Positions 43,308-52,589 are shown, counted from the stretch's first letter. The stretch is 64,000 nt of DNA from Chroococcidiopsis thermalis PCC 7203 (GCF_000317125.1 NC_019695.1:3770336-3834335), one strand, 5' to 3'. The notes: generated by a model from the sequence alone, not told the origin. Program-made: numbers and translations.

Positions 43308-43627
43308 TTAAGCGTTTTGATGTGTTTCTGATTAACCTCCATCCTCCCACAGTTGGTAGTGAAATTCAAAAAACAAGACCGTGCGTCATCGTCTCACCAA
43401 ATGAAATGAATCAGTACATTGCCACTGTTATCGTTGCGCCGATGACAACAAAAGGTCAGCCGTATCCTACAAGGATCGCTTGCCAGTTTCAAGGTAAAGA
43501 TGGGCAGATCGTTTTAGACCAAATTCGCACTGTTGATAAAACTCGATTGGTCAAAAAACTCGGTCAAATCAATTCCAACGAACAAAAAGCTGTTTTGGAT
43601 ATCCTCGCCGAAATGTTTGCAGAGTAA
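43301..43627 (+). CDS. mazF: MazF/PemK-type mRNA interferase toxin
   Basis: 108 residues from the ATG giving MVVKRFDVFLINLHPPTVGS; a GTG two codons earlier is possible. Family landmarks: RFDVFLINLHPPTVGSEIQKTRPCVIVSPNEMNQ and KDGQIVLDQIRTVDKTRLVKKLG, with the conserved D-Q-I-R-x-x-D. An RNase that would cut mRNA when antitoxin is lost. It ends two bases before xdhC, so the three genes may share a transcript. Confidence 0.9.
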   Translation: MVVKRFDVFLINLHPPTVGSEIQKTRPCVIVSPNEMNQYIATVIVAPMTTKGQPYPTRIACQFQGKDGQIVLDQIRTVDKTRLVKKLGQINSNEQKAVLDILAEMFAE

Positions 43628-43629
43628 AA

Positions 43630-44604
43630 ATGACTATCAATTGCTACCAGCAACTCGCTCAAGCATTAGAAAAAGGAGCAGTCGTAATAGCAACCGCGAT
43701 CGCCATTCAAGGCTCGGTTCCCAGAGAAGTAGGAGCCAAGATGATTATCTGTGCTGACGGTCGTACCTACAATACCATCGGTGGGGGTGCGGGAGAGGCA
43801 AAAGTCATTCGCCAAGCCATGATAGTGCTGGAAACAGGCGAAAAGCAATTGGTAGAGATCGATCTGACTGGCGCACCCCAACGGCAAACTCAAGGAATTT
43901 GCGGTGGAGTCATGCAGATATGGTTGGAAAGGTGGTCTGGTAAAGAGGCGATCGCCCTTGTCGATCGAATTCTCGATTTACTCCAGTCGGGGCAGACAGC
44001 TACTCTCGTCACTCCTTTTACCCTTGACAAATCGCCATATTTATTATCAGAAAATACTTTAATTGCCACCGAAGAAGCTTTTATTGAAACTCTACAACCG
44101 CCACCAACTTTATTAATTGTCGGAGCGGGACACGTAGGAGAACAATTAGCAAAAGTCGCTCATACAATTGGATTTCAAGTTATTATTCAAGACGATCGCC
44201 CCCAGTGGGCAAATAGAGAACGCTATCCCCAAGCAACAGCGATTTATAACCAAGCGATCGCCTCAGTTGTAGCACAACTATCAACTCATACACAACTTTA
44301 TGCAGCACTGGTAACGCGGGGTTTTCAGTACGATTTAGCAGCTTTAAAAGTTTTGTTAGCTCGAAATCCTGAGTGTAAATATATTGGTACGATCGGCAGT
44401 GAAAAACGGGTACGTCAGGTGATTCAAGCGTTAGAAACAGAGGGTATGGCTGCAAATAAATTGCGATCGCTCTATGCACCAATAGGTTTAGATATTGGGG
44501 CGCTGACACCAGAAGAAATTGCTGTAAGTATCTGCGCTGAATTAATTTTAGTGCGTCGAGGTGGTACGGGTCGTTCTTTATCGCAGCTAAGCTTGGGCGA
44601 ATAG
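43630..44604 (+). CDS. XdhC-family protein
   Basis: Factors of this family insert the sulfurated molybdenum cofactor into xanthine dehydrogenase-type enzymes. 324 residues. N-terminal XdhC/CoxI region (VVIATAIAIQGSVPREVGAKMII, TIGGGAGEAKVIRQA, GICGGVMQIWLE) and C-terminal Rossmann-like part (TLLIVGAGHVGEQLAKVAHT...DDRPQWANRERYP; YIGTIGSEKRVRQVIQAL). The G-I-C-G-G motif contributes the cofactor-site Cys. No molybdenum enzyme is nearby. The stop codon is inside a 17-bp GGCGAAT palindrome. Confidence 0.85.
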   Translation: MTINCYQQLAQALEKGAVVIATAIAIQGSVPREVGAKMIICADGRTYNTIGGGAGEAKVIRQAMIVLETGEKQLVEIDLTGAPQRQTQGICGGVMQIWLERWSGKEAIALVDRILDLLQSGQTATLVTPFTLDKSPYLLSENTLIATEEAFIETLQPPPTLLIVGAGHVGEQLAKVAHTIGFQVIIQDDRPQWANRERYPQATAIYNQAIASVVAQLSTHTQLYAALVTRGFQYDLAALKVLLARNPECKYIGTIGSEKRVRQVIQALETEGMAANKLRSLYAPIGLDIGALTPEEIAVSICAELILVRRGGTGRSLSQLSLGE

Positions 44605-44648
44605 AATTCGCCTGATGCTAAATTTAGCGCCTTCATTATCAGATAGTG

Positions 44649-45611
44649 TTACTTCGACATCAGATTAAGTCTCATGTAAAATTTGCCGTTTCTAATTGCT
44701 TCGCCTGCCTTACCAGCCTGCTGAATACTCATTTCATTTTTAGAGTTCGCAATCAGATTAGCACGCAACGGAAAAGGGCGATCTAGTTGCATCATCAATC
44801 GCCCATCACCTTTGGATTCAAGCGATTTTAGAGTTACAGTAGCTCCATTTGGTATCCCTGGTAGAGTTAATTTTTGTGGGTTAGCGTGCTGCTCAAACCA
44901 TATATTTAAAGTTGCTATATTATCTTTTAGATTAACTAACTCATATGTTATTGTTTGCTGAACGCTCATTCCCAAAAGAGAAGGTGTAGTTGTGACGCGC
45001 CATTTGGCTCCAATACCAATAGCTTCTTGAGGTAAAGGTGAAGACATTTGGTCGAAAGAAGTTGACATCTGCTCTGAGAATTGTTTTAAGTTTGCATCTG
45101 ACTTCTGAGATGACGCAAATTTAGCTGTTTGAATTTGTCCCCGATTATCAATTATGAAAGATCCACTCGTGCCAACCATCTTTTTCATTTGCGATCGCAT
45201 TGCTTCCAATACCTGCGGTGGCAAGCTGCTAGAATTCATCACATCTACATTAGAGTAAGACGATTTAAAGTGAATGTTACCGTTAGGTTCGACTTTTGTT
45301 ACTACTGTATCTATAGCAACTGTTATCGGTGGTAGATCGACTTTCGGCATTGTTTGACCTGCCATAGATACATCTGTATCCATTTGTAAGGTCATAGTAG
45401 ATGTTTGTTTTGCATTTGCCTGGGGACGAAAGCGTAGTTCTTGCCGTGGTTCATTTCCTACTTCTAATAGTTCGACTTGAGGCTGTGCCGTAGCAGCTGC
45501 TATTTGAGTTTTTGCTTGTTGCTTAACTAGGGATAGGGTTTCTGCATTTACCGTTAATCCCGAAGCAGTAACTAGACAACAAATAGAACTGTATAACAAT
45601 AGTTTTTTCAT
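44649..45611 (-). CDS. Secreted DUF6263-like protein
   Basis: 320 residues. Signal peptide MKKLLLYSSICCLVTASGLTVNA, then a beta-rich domain (VELLEVGNEPRQELRFRP; IGIGAKWRVTTTPSLLGMSVQQTITYELVNLKD; MMQLDRPFPLRANLIANSKNEMS). The pattern of a periplasmic or outer-membrane-associated lipocalin-like protein fits, with a Met-rich centre (MRSQMKKMVGTS). Function unknown; the domain call is tentative. Confidence 0.7.
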   Translation of the reverse strand: MKKLLLYSSICCLVTASGLTVNAETLSLVKQQAKTQIAAATAQPQVELLEVGNEPRQELRFRPQANAKQTSTMTLQMDTDVSMAGQTMPKVDLPPITVAIDTVVTKVEPNGNIHFKSSYSNVDVMNSSSLPPQVLEAMRSQMKKMVGTSGSFIIDNRGQIQTAKFASSQKSDANLKQFSEQMSTSFDQMSSPLPQEAIGIGAKWRVTTTPSLLGMSVQQTITYELVNLKDNIATLNIWFEQHANPQKLTLPGIPNGATVTLKSLESKGDGRLMMQLDRPFPLRANLIANSKNEMSIQQAGKAGEAIRNGKFYMRLNLMSK

Positions 45612-45819
45612 ATGTTTTTGGGTAATTGATAATTAGTAATTGGCGATCGTGTGTCACGCACCAAGCACCACTCTCTACAAAAACATATGCTTTATGAAGA
45701 TATATTTCCAACAGTGAAAATACAGATTTAAATATCTGGTATTCTCACGGAAGCAAATTTAGCGCGATCGCACGGATTATCGAAATAATTACCGTTTGCG
45801 TATCTATGGTTTTCTATTT

Positions 45820-46386
45820 ATGAAAAAGAACTCTATTACTTGGTTTCCCGCTACAGGTGCTTGGATGAGTGCCATTCTACTAACACTGTTAATGGGAGTG
45901 GTCACGCTAATTATTAAACAAACTAGCATTCCCTTGATTCGATTTATTGGAGAACATTTATCGACTAAAATGAGTTGGTGTTTATCCGTTTTATCTTTGC
46001 TTGCACCAATTCTGATTATTGCCTTCATTCATCATTGGCTCCACCTCTTATTAGACCGCTTTTTCCCCGATACTCAATCTGCTACAACAGAGGAAAGCGA
46101 TAGCTTTTTTCCTGGTTTAATGAGTTGGTGGGAAGGGCTATTTGCTTGGTTAGCGATCGCAGTATCTACAATCTTGGCTATAGCAATTATTATTGCAATA
46201 TGTCCCTACGATTCTTCAGAAAATTCTGTAATTAAATACTTATTAATGTTGTCTGCTTGGGACGATCCAAAACATTTATTTTCAGCACCAGTTATCGGGC
46301 GGACTATTATCGCCGCTTACCTATATCATTTTGAATATCTCGTTCGCTGTCGCGTCCAGGCTGAAGTCACTTCCAGCCGTTGGTAA
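45820..46386 (+). CDS. Integral membrane protein of unknown function
   Basis: 188 residues from the ATG giving MKKNSITWFPATGAW. Four hydrophobic helices (MSAILLTLLMGVVTLII; WCLSVLSLLAPILIIAFIHHW; FAWLAIAVSTILAIAIIIAIC; and TIIAAYLYHFEYL). His-rich loop FIHHWLHLLLDRFFP. No family recognised; no catalytic motif. The frame is clean and hydrophobic, so it is very likely a real gene. Confidence 0.7.
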   Translation: MKKNSITWFPATGAWMSAILLTLLMGVVTLIIKQTSIPLIRFIGEHLSTKMSWCLSVLSLLAPILIIAFIHHWLHLLLDRFFPDTQSATTEESDSFFPGLMSWWEGLFAWLAIAVSTILAIAIIIAICPYDSSENSVIKYLLMLSAWDDPKHLFSAPVIGRTIIAAYLYHFEYLVRCRVQAEVTSSRW

Positions 46387-46396
46387 TGCTATTGGT

Positions 46397-46933
46397 CTAA
46401 TTTCCAATTAACTCTACCGCATCTCTGCCATCCAAATCTTGCAAAAATACCTTGACTTGTTCGTCTTTTGCCGTAGGTAGCTGTTTGCCGATAAAATCTG
46501 GATGAATTGGCAATTCTCGATGACCGCGATCGACAAGTACCGCTAACCAAATCGATTCTGGTCTACCATACTCGTTCACAGCATTGAGGGCGGCGCGGAT
46601 CGTCCGCCCTTTGTAAATGACATCATCTACTAATAAGACTATTTTGCCAGTTAGATCTAGCGGAATGTCACTCTTAGCTGGTGTTCGTACACCAATTTTA
46701 TCTAAATCGTCCCGATAGAAAGTAATATCTAACGCCCCCACATGAACAGAAACACCTTCTAGCATTTCAATTTGGCTGGCTAAGATTTGCGCCAAGGGAA
46801 CGCCTTTAGTGTGGATGCCTAAAATCACCAACTGGGAAAGGTCGCGACATCTTTCCACAATTTGGGAAGCAAGGCGGTTAACTGTTCGCCGGAGTTCATC
46901 GGCGGAGAGTATCTCAACGACTTTTGGAGACAT
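46397..46933 (-). CDS. pyrR: Bifunctional pyrimidine operon regulator / uracil phosphoribosyltransferase
   Basis: 178 residues from [20 protein letters not shown]; the longer frame runs through GGGGACA repeats and is rejected as start. PRPP-binding loop [20 protein letters not shown] and flanking [16 protein letters not shown] define PyrR of the phosphoribosyltransferase superfamily. In Firmicutes it attenuates pyr mRNA; in cyanobacteria the regulatory role is uncertain. No pyr gene is adjacent. Confidence 0.92.
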   Translation of the reverse strand: MSPKVVEILSADELRRTVNRLASQIVERCRDLSQLVILGIHTKGVPLAQILASQIEMLEGVSVHVGALDITFYRDDLDKIGVRTPAKSDIPLDLTGKIVLLVDDVIYKGRTIRAALNAVNEYGRPESIWLAVLVDRGHRELPIHPDFIGKQLPTAKDEQVKVFLQDLDGRDAVELIGN

Positions 46934-46935
46934 AT

Positions 46936-46992
46936 GGGGGACAAGGGGGACAAGGGAGACAAGGGGGACAAGGGGGAACAAGGGGGACAAGG
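46936..46992. repeat. GGGGACA tandem repeats between pepP and pyrR
   Basis: About eight GACAAGGGG(G)/GACAAGG units upstream of pyrR, followed at 47010-47037 by GTCACTG units. Both extend the pyrR frame without being coding. Confidence 0.85.
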
Positions 46993-47035
46993 AAGCAACC
47001 ACCAATTACCACTGGTCACTGGTCACTGGTCACTG

Positions 47036-48322
47036 TTATTTGGGTACTCCTGCGGTTAAGATTTCGTGTCCGGTTTCGGTGACGAGGACATCATCTTCAA
47101 TCCGAATGCCGATTCCTTCCCAGCGCGGATCGATCGCGGGTTGTCCTTCGGCGGGTTGAGTCTGCGGTACAATGTAAAGTCCTGGTTCTACTGTCAGTAC
47201 TTGTCCTGGTTGTAAAATTTGGGGGGAGTCACCGTGTTGATAAACACCGACATCGTGAACGTCTAACCCTAGCCAATGTCCGGTACGGTGCATGTAGAAG
47301 GGTTTGTATTTCTCTTCTTTGATTAAATCGTCGATTTGCCCTTGCAGGATGCCGAGTTCGACTAGACCTTCGGTGAGGACGCGGACGGCGGTATCGTGAA
47401 AAGCGCTGTAGGGATTGCCTGGTTGAACTTGGGCGATCGCTTGTTTTTGCGCTTCTAGTACAATGTCGTACAGTGCTTTCTGCTCGCCTGTAAACTTGCC
47501 ATTCACGGGAAAGGTACGGGTAATATCGGAGTTGTAATAACCGTAGGCGCAGGCTGCATCAATTAATAGTAAGTCGCCATCCTGCATCTGGCGCGTATTT
47601 TCGATGTAGTGCAGGATGCAAGCATTGTCTCCCGAAGCCACAATTGAAGGGTAGGCTACACCCGTCCCACCCCGCAAGCGAAAGATGCGTTCCATTTCCG
47701 CTTGAATTTCGTACTCGTAACGTCCTGGACTGGCGATTTCTTGGGCGTAATTGTGTGCCTCAACAGAAATAGCAGCAGCTTGTCGCATCAATTCTAATTC
47801 TGCTTGACTTTTTACTAGTCTCATGCTGTGTAAAATTACGCCAGCATCTTCAATGGCGATTGGTCCCGTACCGCGTTTGGGATAAGTTGCCATGAGACGC
47901 TGCCAGTGGTGCAGGACTTTTTCGTTGAAATTGCGATCGCGTCCCAGACGATAATAGATTTTGTCTGCTTTTTCTAAATACTGCGGCAGCTTTTCATCAA
48001 GTTCGGTAATCGGATAAGCTTCGTCTGCCCCATAGATTTCTTTTGCCCCTTCTACGCCGCAACGATAGCCCGTCCAGACTTCTTTTTCTCTTTCTTTGGG
48101 GCGGACAAATAAAATAAAGCGATGTTCGGTGTGGTGAGGTGCTAAGACAGCCACGGCTTCTGGTTCGTCAAACCCTGTCAAATAAAAGAAGTCGCTATCT
48201 TGGCGAAAGTTATATTCTACATCGTTATGCATGACTGCCATTGGCGCACTGCGAAAAATTGCCGTGCCGTTGCCAATCTTAGCCATCAACTGTTCGCGAC
48301 GCTGGCTGTACTCTGCTTGCAT
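47036..48322 (-). CDS. pepP: Xaa-Pro aminopeptidase (aminopeptidase P)
   Basis: Dinuclear-metal peptidase that removes N-terminal residues before proline. 428 residues. N-terminal creatinase-like domain (MAVMHNDVEYNFRQDSDFFYLTGF) and pita-bread catalytic domain with the metal ligands in LLIDAACAYGYYNSDITRTF (two Asp), HRTGHWLGLDVHDVG (His), TVEPGLY (Glu) and GIRIEDDVLV (Glu). All are intact. Same direction as pyrR. Confidence 0.93.
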   Translation of the reverse strand: MQAEYSQRREQLMAKIGNGTAIFRSAPMAVMHNDVEYNFRQDSDFFYLTGFDEPEAVAVLAPHHTEHRFILFVRPKEREKEVWTGYRCGVEGAKEIYGADEAYPITELDEKLPQYLEKADKIYYRLGRDRNFNEKVLHHWQRLMATYPKRGTGPIAIEDAGVILHSMRLVKSQAELELMRQAAAISVEAHNYAQEIASPGRYEYEIQAEMERIFRLRGGTGVAYPSIVASGDNACILHYIENTRQMQDGDLLLIDAACAYGYYNSDITRTFPVNGKFTGEQKALYDIVLEAQKQAIAQVQPGNPYSAFHDTAVRVLTEGLVELGILQGQIDDLIKEEKYKPFYMHRTGHWLGLDVHDVGVYQHGDSPQILQPGQVLTVEPGLYIVPQTQPAEGQPAIDPRWEGIGIRIEDDVLVTETGHEILTAGVPK

Positions 48323-48421
48323 AGCTGCTCGATCTGTAGGCTTTTATCAGTATTGTAGATGGAACAGCTATTTTCAGTTATCAGGGAGCAGTGACCAGTG
48401 ACTTCTGACTTCTGACTTCTA

Positions 48422-48482
48422 TACGGGCGGGTTTACCAATTGTCTTTGACTCTGACCAGTATTTCTGGTGAACCCGCCCCTA
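48422..48482. repeat. GGGCGGGTTT-ended dispersed element, copy 4
   Basis: TACGGGCGGGTTTAC to TGAACCCGCCCCTA, 61 bp. Between pepP and the next gene (both minus strand). Confidence 0.85.
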
Positions 48483-48517
48483 AAATTTTTGACTTTTAAC
48501 TTTTGACTTTTGACTTA

Positions 48518-49021
48518 CTAGCCAGCATATCCCTGAATGTTTTCTGGTTCAAACGATCGCAGTATCCGTGTTGCTTGTCGGGTTAGTTCTTCTGTACCTT
48601 CTATGACAATTAGATACTTGCCTGCGTTCAGGCGGTTGCGATATGGTAATGCGTCGCCACTACCTACAGATAAACCTACGCCTCCACCGACGAAATACGC
48701 GCCTAATCCGCCGGAAACTGCGCCTAAGACACCTGCAATTAGATGGTTGCCGATCGCGCCTATTGCAGGGATAATTTCAATACCCGTGAGTAAGTTGAAG
48801 AGATAGCCTGCGGCAAAGCCAAAGGGTACGAGCCAGGTTACGAGTCTACTTGCTCCTTTACGGGCTTGTTCGTTGGGGTTGATGAAACCGAATTCGTCTG
48901 CACTTTTGTAGCCTTGACCTAAGATGTTAATTTGAGCTTTGGGTAGTCCTTCTTTTTCAAGTGCTGTATAGGCTGCTTCTGCTTGGATGCGGTTTGGTAA
49001 GACTGCTACTAGATAATTCAT
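48518..49021 (-). CDS. General-stress-17M-like membrane-inserted protein
   Basis: 167 residues from the ATG giving MNYLVAVLPNRIQAEAAYTALEKEGLPKAQI; the first strand-helix resembles the fold of stress protein 17M and its 'heat-induced' relatives. A central glycine-rich hydrophobic region (LVTWLVPFGFAAGYLFNLLTG, LIAGVLGAVSGGLGAYFVGGG) forms two membrane helices. It closes with a second short alpha-beta unit (YLIVIEGTEELTRQATRIL). Such proteins are linked to stress in cyanobacteria; no activity known. Confidence 0.72.
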   Translation of the reverse strand: MNYLVAVLPNRIQAEAAYTALEKEGLPKAQINILGQGYKSADEFGFINPNEQARKGASRLVTWLVPFGFAAGYLFNLLTGIEIIPAIGAIGNHLIAGVLGAVSGGLGAYFVGGGVGLSVGSGDALPYRNRLNAGKYLIVIEGTEELTRQATRILRSFEPENIQGYAG

Positions 49022-49051
49022 GGTTTTAAAGAAAATGTCACGCAAAGACTA

Positions 49052-49112
49052 GCCAGTGCGTTGCGGGGGTGGCGCTATCGCGGACTTCGTCGCCCCCCGT
49101 TGAGCAACTGGC
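49052..49112. repeat. Hairpin repeat with GCCAGT/ACTGGC ends
   Basis: GCCAGT...ACTGGC and GTTGC...GCAAC form a stem around GGGGG...CCCCC. A fragment (CGCTATCGCGGACTTCG) is a common cyanobacterial dispersed repeat. The functions are unknown. Confidence 0.6.
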
Positions 49113-49180
49113 GTGCAAAGGCGCAAAGGGTTGCCTTAGATTTTTGTAGGGATTGGGAAGGTTTTTTAAGAGAGAATGTG

Positions 49181-49267
49181 CTAGTGAAAGTCAATAATAG
49201 GTTGGAGAAGTAGCATAATTGCACCTACAATTACAAAGGACAGAGTTGTCCAAAAAAAGATTCTCAT
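49181..49267 (-). CDS. Possible 28-residue single-helix membrane peptide
   Basis: ATG preceded by AGGAAAA (six bases upstream), encoding MRIFFWTTLSFVIVGAIMLL then eight more residues ending in a polar DFH. One clean transmembrane helix, size and shape like small photosystem or cytochrome-complex subunits, but it matches none that I recognise. It stands alone between a stress-protein gene and pilQ. Its shortness makes chance possible. Confidence 0.4.
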   Translation of the reverse strand: MRIFFWTTLSFVIVGAIMLLLQPIIDFH

Positions 49268-49410
49268 ATTGTTTTCCTAATTTATTTAGATATTATCTAG
49301 CTGAACAAATATAAATAGAGATGACATCTTTCTATAGAGCCACTTACAAAATGTATGTGTCAGACTTTAGAGAGAAGCGGTCGCTGAAAATAGCGATCGA
49401 CGATAGTTAT

Positions 49411-49444
49411 AAAAAATAATAAAAAAGATGCGAAATTTCGCATC
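49411..49444 (-). terminator. Intrinsic terminator downstream of pilQ
   Basis: Minus-strand GATGCGAAATTTCGCATC, an 18-bp perfect palindrome, followed by TTTTTTATTATTTTTT. About 130 bp after the pilQ stop. Confidence 0.78.
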
Positions 49445-49504
49445 CTACAGGAAATTTAACTTAGCATAATTTTCAGCGATCGCTACACTAACGCTGATTT
49501 CATT

Positions 49505-49535
49505 ACCCCCTTTTTAAGGGGGGTTGGGGGGATCT
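49505..49535. repeat. GATC-flanked GGGGG inverted repeat, copy 2
   Basis: ACCCCCTTTTTAAGGGGGG then TTGGGGGGATC. Same family as 52361, where two copies face each other. Confidence 0.8.
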
Positions 49536-49576
49536 TCCATGCCGGAGTCTGAAAAAAATGGTAAACCTTTGGCAAT

Positions 49577-51760
49577 CTATCGATTACTATTGGGCGTTTG
49601 AACTTTACGATTTTGGCTGCGTTCTAGCATTTGACGCGCATCAGGACTGGGATTATAGTTATATCCCATAGATGACGATCGCTCTGAATCGTCAATAATT
49701 TGAGGAGTCAACAACACGATGACTTCTTGACGCTGATTCTGTTTATTAGTGCTTCTAAACAATGCGCCAAGAATTGGAATATCTCCCAGAATGGGAACCT
49801 TATCGACGCTGGTTCGGTCTGACTCTTGAATGATACCTGACAAGATTAATGTTTGATTGTCTCGGAGACGAATTAGACCAGAAGTTAGCGATCGCTCGTT
49901 AATTAAAGCAATCAAATTACCAGTTGGATCTTCATATTGATCTTGTACTGCTCTGACTGTAGGAGCTACAGATAGGGCAACAAAACCATTGTCATCAACC
50001 CGTTCGATCTTAATTCCAACGGTCAAACCAACTCGCTCTTTTTGAATTGTCGTGGTATCTTGACCGAGACCACCCGTACCCTGACTAATGGTTCTAGTGA
50101 CATTACCCACCACTTCTTGAGTTAGGTTGACAGCGGCTTGCTGTCCCTCTTGAACGATCAGAGTAGGATCGGTCAAAACCTTAGCATTGCCACTTGTAAT
50201 TTGAGCTTGCAAACGAGATAGAAATTGTCTGGCAAACCCTGGAGGAGACCCATTGAAGCTAGTTCCAGATGCGGGGTTTCTCACACCAAAGTTGATGATT
50301 CCACCAATACCGCGACTGTTTTGAAAGAAAGTGTCACCCAGCCCAAACGAAAAGCTAGTATTAATGTCCTCAGTTGCTAAGAGGTTAATATCAGCAATCT
50401 TGACGTTAATTGCAACCTGACGACGGCGAGAGTCGAGTTGGATCAATTGAGCGCTAGCCACCTGAACTTGCTTGGGAGAACCAATCAGCGTAACGGAGTT
50501 CGTCCGCTCGTCACCGACGACCTCTAATCCCCGTAGTAGGGGTGTAGAATCTTGAAAATCGATCCGTTGGGTTTCAATCCGCGTCTCTGTACTCGTTTGG
50601 GTTTGGGTTGCGGGAGCTTGTCCGCCACCTACAGGTACGGCTTGAACGCTGGTGATCGTGCGTTCGCGACTAACGGCACTTTCTGCACCCATCGCGACTA
50701 AAAAGTTAAGTGCTACGCCTACCGTGACTTGATTTAGCCTGTAGCTGCGCGTGACTAGATTACGAGCATCATTAGGCAGTCTGGGACCGACAAAAATCGT
50801 GCGTCCTTCCCGATTGGCTTGCAAGCCTGTAATCCGCAGTACGTGATTGAAAACATCTTGTACGGACTCGTCTTGAATATCGAGAGTGACTCTGGGTCCC
50901 TCAGCCCCCCCTGCTCCAGGCGCAGTCGGAGCTGGTTGACCTTGTTGTCCTTGAGGTGTGGCTGTCGTGTAAGCTAAGTTGAGACCAGCAGCACGGGCGA
51001 GTAAGGAGAGGACTTCGCGCACGGGAGCATCCCGCAAGACTAGGCGCGGTACTCGTTCTTGGCTGCCAAGATCGATCAGAGCTGGAGAAGCATCGGTGTT
51101 GGAAATTGCCATATCTCCCACGGGTGGGGCAACCGCTCTAGGCAAGAATGGCGGTTCGGCTTGATTTCCGCGCATTGGTGAGGGTGGTACTGGCTTTCCG
51201 TCAACCGTAATTTCTGGATTGGGAAAAAGGGGTTTTTGAACTGTTACCGATTGCCCTGGTTTAAATGTCGTACTAGATGTTGGAGCGGGATTTGCTTGGG
51301 CAATTCTTTCTGGCGTAGAGCTAACGCTAAACGTTACACCTTGACCATTACGTTGCATTTGACCGCTGGGAGCATTGGTAGTACCAGTGACCATCAGCCG
51401 GATGCTATTAGAGTCGAGTCGGGTAACAACTACTGAATCAATGCCTGAAGCTGGCTTGGTTTGACGGAAATCTTGTCCTTCGGGTAAGTTCAACTGAGCG
51501 TTACTAATATCTGCAACTAGAGTTTTACCCTGCTGGCTGGTTAAGACTTGGGGACGAGCCGTGGTGGAGGTCTCCAAAACCACATTTAAGCCGTTATTTG
51601 TTGGATCTAGCTTGACTGCTGTTACCTTTGCAGGTTTTGCCCATACTGGCGGCGCTGCAACGAGTGCGACTGCTACCCCGATAAATAGTATGTTACTACC
51701 TTGAAGCTGTTTCACAGTTCTGTTTCTACTTTGAGTAAAGTTTAGGTATTCTACGCGCAT
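49577..51760 (-). CDS. pilQ: Type IV pilus secretin PilQ
   Basis: Outer-membrane secretin ring through which type IV pili extend (motility, DNA uptake). 727 residues: signal-anchor start (GSNILFIGVAVALVAAPPVWA), an AMIN domain (KVTAVKLDPTNNGLNVVLETST), Pro-rich spacer, STN/N-domain (RVPRLVLRDAPVREVLSLLARAAGLNLAY), secretin N-repeats, then the C-terminal secretin barrel with LRDNQTLILSGIIQESDRTSVDKVPILGDIPILGALF and VIVLLTPQII. In the usual order it would directly follow pilO; here an 829-bp repeat-filled gap intervenes. Confidence 0.95.
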   Translation of the reverse strand: MRVEYLNFTQSRNRTVKQLQGSNILFIGVAVALVAAPPVWAKPAKVTAVKLDPTNNGLNVVLETSTTARPQVLTSQQGKTLVADISNAQLNLPEGQDFRQTKPASGIDSVVVTRLDSNSIRLMVTGTTNAPSGQMQRNGQGVTFSVSSTPERIAQANPAPTSSTTFKPGQSVTVQKPLFPNPEITVDGKPVPPSPMRGNQAEPPFLPRAVAPPVGDMAISNTDASPALIDLGSQERVPRLVLRDAPVREVLSLLARAAGLNLAYTTATPQGQQGQPAPTAPGAGGAEGPRVTLDIQDESVQDVFNHVLRITGLQANREGRTIFVGPRLPNDARNLVTRSYRLNQVTVGVALNFLVAMGAESAVSRERTITSVQAVPVGGGQAPATQTQTSTETRIETQRIDFQDSTPLLRGLEVVGDERTNSVTLIGSPKQVQVASAQLIQLDSRRRQVAINVKIADINLLATEDINTSFSFGLGDTFFQNSRGIGGIINFGVRNPASGTSFNGSPPGFARQFLSRLQAQITSGNAKVLTDPTLIVQEGQQAAVNLTQEVVGNVTRTISQGTGGLGQDTTTIQKERVGLTVGIKIERVDDNGFVALSVAPTVRAVQDQYEDPTGNLIALINERSLTSGLIRLRDNQTLILSGIIQESDRTSVDKVPILGDIPILGALFRSTNKQNQRQEVIVLLTPQIIDDSERSSSMGYNYNPSPDARQMLERSQNRKVQTPNSNR

Positions 51761-52360
51761 TGCAGGCGATCGCCTTAAATTTGAAAGCGAATAAACGCAA
51801 ATTCGCCTGACAATTTACAGAAATAGAATGAGTTATAACAGTTATCAGTTATCAGTTATGATTTCATTCCTTAGATGAAAGAACTATTTTTTAAGAACTG
51901 GAAAGCGCTTTTGTAGGATAAATTCCTGACTATGCACTTGATAACTGTTTGCTGAATTAAGGAGATAATTTCACCTGAAAAACTCCACAAGCAAGCTAAC
52001 TTTATTTCGGCATTTTTCCCAAGCGAATTTTTACTTATAAATCTTTGACTTCATCTTGGTATTATCTCTAATCTCAGTAAATATACGGTAATTTTGTTAC
52101 ATAATGATATCTACAAAATTAGATAATTAGATTGCGATCGCAACCTCATATTTTAGCTCCAATGCCACATAGCGATCGCCATACTTGTATGGGACGGATT
52201 TAGTAGCGTGTCTCGAATTTATACGAGATTTCACTAGAAAATCCACCCCTATTAACAATTCAAAATTATATAGCAAGCCTAAATCATTCATGAATAATAG
52301 ATGATTTAGCTTTGGTGGGCAACGCCCACCCCTACATCTCGATTAGTGATGCAAAGATCT

Positions 52361-52434
52361 TGGAAGATCCCCCAACCCCCTTAAAAAGGGGCTTAAGTTC
52401 CCCCCTTAAAAAGGGGGGTTAGGGGGGATCTTTT
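52361..52434. repeat. Two facing GATCCCCC/GGGGGATC inverted repeats
   Basis: GATCCCCCAACCCCCTTAAA-AAGGGG, then CCCCCCTTAAAAAGGGGGG and TTAGGGGGGATC. The outer GATC ends make a ~74-bp inverted repeat. Confidence 0.8.
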
Positions 52435-52494
52435 CTTAACCGAAAAGTATTGTTGCCCACCCTACTCACTTTGACGACTTGATTGCAACATCTA

Positions 52495-52556
52495 TAAGGG
52501 CGGGTTTATCAATGTCTTCAGTTAAATTCAGCGATTTTTGATAAACACGCCCCTAC
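52495..52556. repeat. GGGCGGGTTT-ended dispersed element, copy 5
   Basis: TAAGGGCGGGTTTATC to GATAAACACGCCCCTAC, 62 bp, ends just before pilO's stop codon. Confidence 0.85.
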
Positions 52557-52589
52557 AAACTGACCGCTATTTAATTCCAAATTCCGAAT

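Larger units (their letters stand above)
49268..49576 (-). other. Spacer downstream of pilQ
   Basis: Contains the pilQ terminator hairpin (49411-49444) and a GGGGG inverted repeat (49505-49535). No gene. Confidence 0.6.
51761..52589 (-). other. 829-bp gap inside the pil cluster, packed with repeats
   Basis: TTATCAG units (51837-51857), a hairpin GGTGGGC-AAC-GCCCACC (~52313-52330), a head-to-head pair of GGGGG/GATC inverted repeats (52361-52434), and a GGGCGGGTTT-ended element (52495-52556). The central ~400 bp are AT-rich without a gene. pilP, expected here, is not present. Confidence 0.72.

Noticed and set aside
46934-47005. N-terminal extension of PyrR
   Set aside because: Low-complexity ([12 protein letters not shown]) translation of GGGGACA repeats; PyrR begins at MSPKVVEIL.
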